In this document: one piece after another, positions 63,874-64,000 of the stretch
How the letters are laid out: every line of letters starts with the position of its first letter
Numbering within the stretch: position 1 is the first letter of the stretch
Assembly (NCBI GenBank): GCA_051530055.1
Contig: CM121343.1
Span: forward strand, 310,001-374,000
Reading direction: 5' to 3'
Source of the DNA: Neoechinorhynchus agilis
Lineage: Eukaryota > Acanthocephala
Length of the DNA: 64,000 nucleotides
Translations under genes and position numbers: made by a program
Notes under the pieces: model-generated
Database searches by the model: none
Told to the model about the DNA's origin: nothing
The model's input: the letters and a program-made list of their open reading frames with translations, nothing else

Positions 63874-63996
63874 ATTTGTCGATAGGAGAAAATAAATGAA
63901 ATTAAGATTTTATGGGATATTTCGATCCACTATCTCCGAACTTCTTCAGCGATTGTTTCGCAAGTTTGTTTCATTTATTTTCTCCTATCGACAAAT
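63874..63996. repeat. 28-bp perfect inverted repeat with 67-bp loop
   Basis: ATTTGTCGATAGGAGAAAAT plus the next eight bases (63874-63901) is inverted exactly at 63969-63996. The ends could be terminal inverted repeats of a tiny (123-bp) MITE, or the stem of a hairpin. No clear target-site duplication is visible this close to the window end. Confidence 0.82.
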
Positions 63997-64000
63997 TACG

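Overview
The window is animal nuclear DNA, AT-rich and compact. Genes are short, with introns of 52, 69, 88, 90 and about 346 bp. Three protein families are recognisable: the TFIIA gamma subunit, an RRM plus Tudor protein, and a mitochondria-eating-protein (MIEAP/SPATA18) C-terminal domain. Donors read GTAAGT, GTGAGT or GTAAAT, and acceptors read TTTTAG, TTTCAG or CTCAG. A strong 3' splice site lies directly against the TFIIA-gamma start codon, which would fit spliced-leader trans-splicing. A nematode outside the Caenorhabditis branch is one reasonable guess, but I cannot fix the species or even the phylum.

Layout. Bases 1-1106 hold a 223/224-bp tandem repeat with alternating unit types. Bases 1468-1853 are a 386-bp fold-back element. 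A TFIIA-gamma gene (3082-3474, +) converges on a candidate two-exon micro-gene (3534-3789, -). From about 3908 to 51998 there is one uninterrupted 48-kb satellite array of roughly 400 monomers of 117 or 118 bp, with degenerate edges, local dimeric higher-order repeats and internal block duplications. After the array come a 154-bp direct duplication and a divergent kexin/furin-like protease gene (52811-54398, -). The protease start codon abuts a 5-copy, 80-bp tandem repeat and then a 23-bp inverted repeat.

Next are a decayed retroelement fragment (55.1-55.9 kb) that ends in a stray diverged satellite piece (55921-56065), a three-exon RRM-Tudor gene (56249-57869, +), a 5'-truncated RTE-like LINE with a perfect 15-bp target-site duplication (57926-58371), and an unrecognised 379-aa single-exon gene (58602-59741, +). 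The right end has a 139-bp palindromic element (60005-60143), a second retroelement fragment (61183-61620, -), the 3' part of a MIEAP-like gene (61955-63355, -) and a 28-bp inverted repeat at the window edge.

The genes show no common pathway. The most interesting points are: a frame break in the protease gene at a conserved site that no canonical GT-AG intron explains well, with complementary sequences at both ends of the break; the exact 236-bp higher-order repeat in the satellite; stop codons that belong to splice donors in the RRM-Tudor gene; and the stray satellite piece fused to a retroelement remnant. The many long repetitive reading frames of the satellite are very unlikely to be genes.
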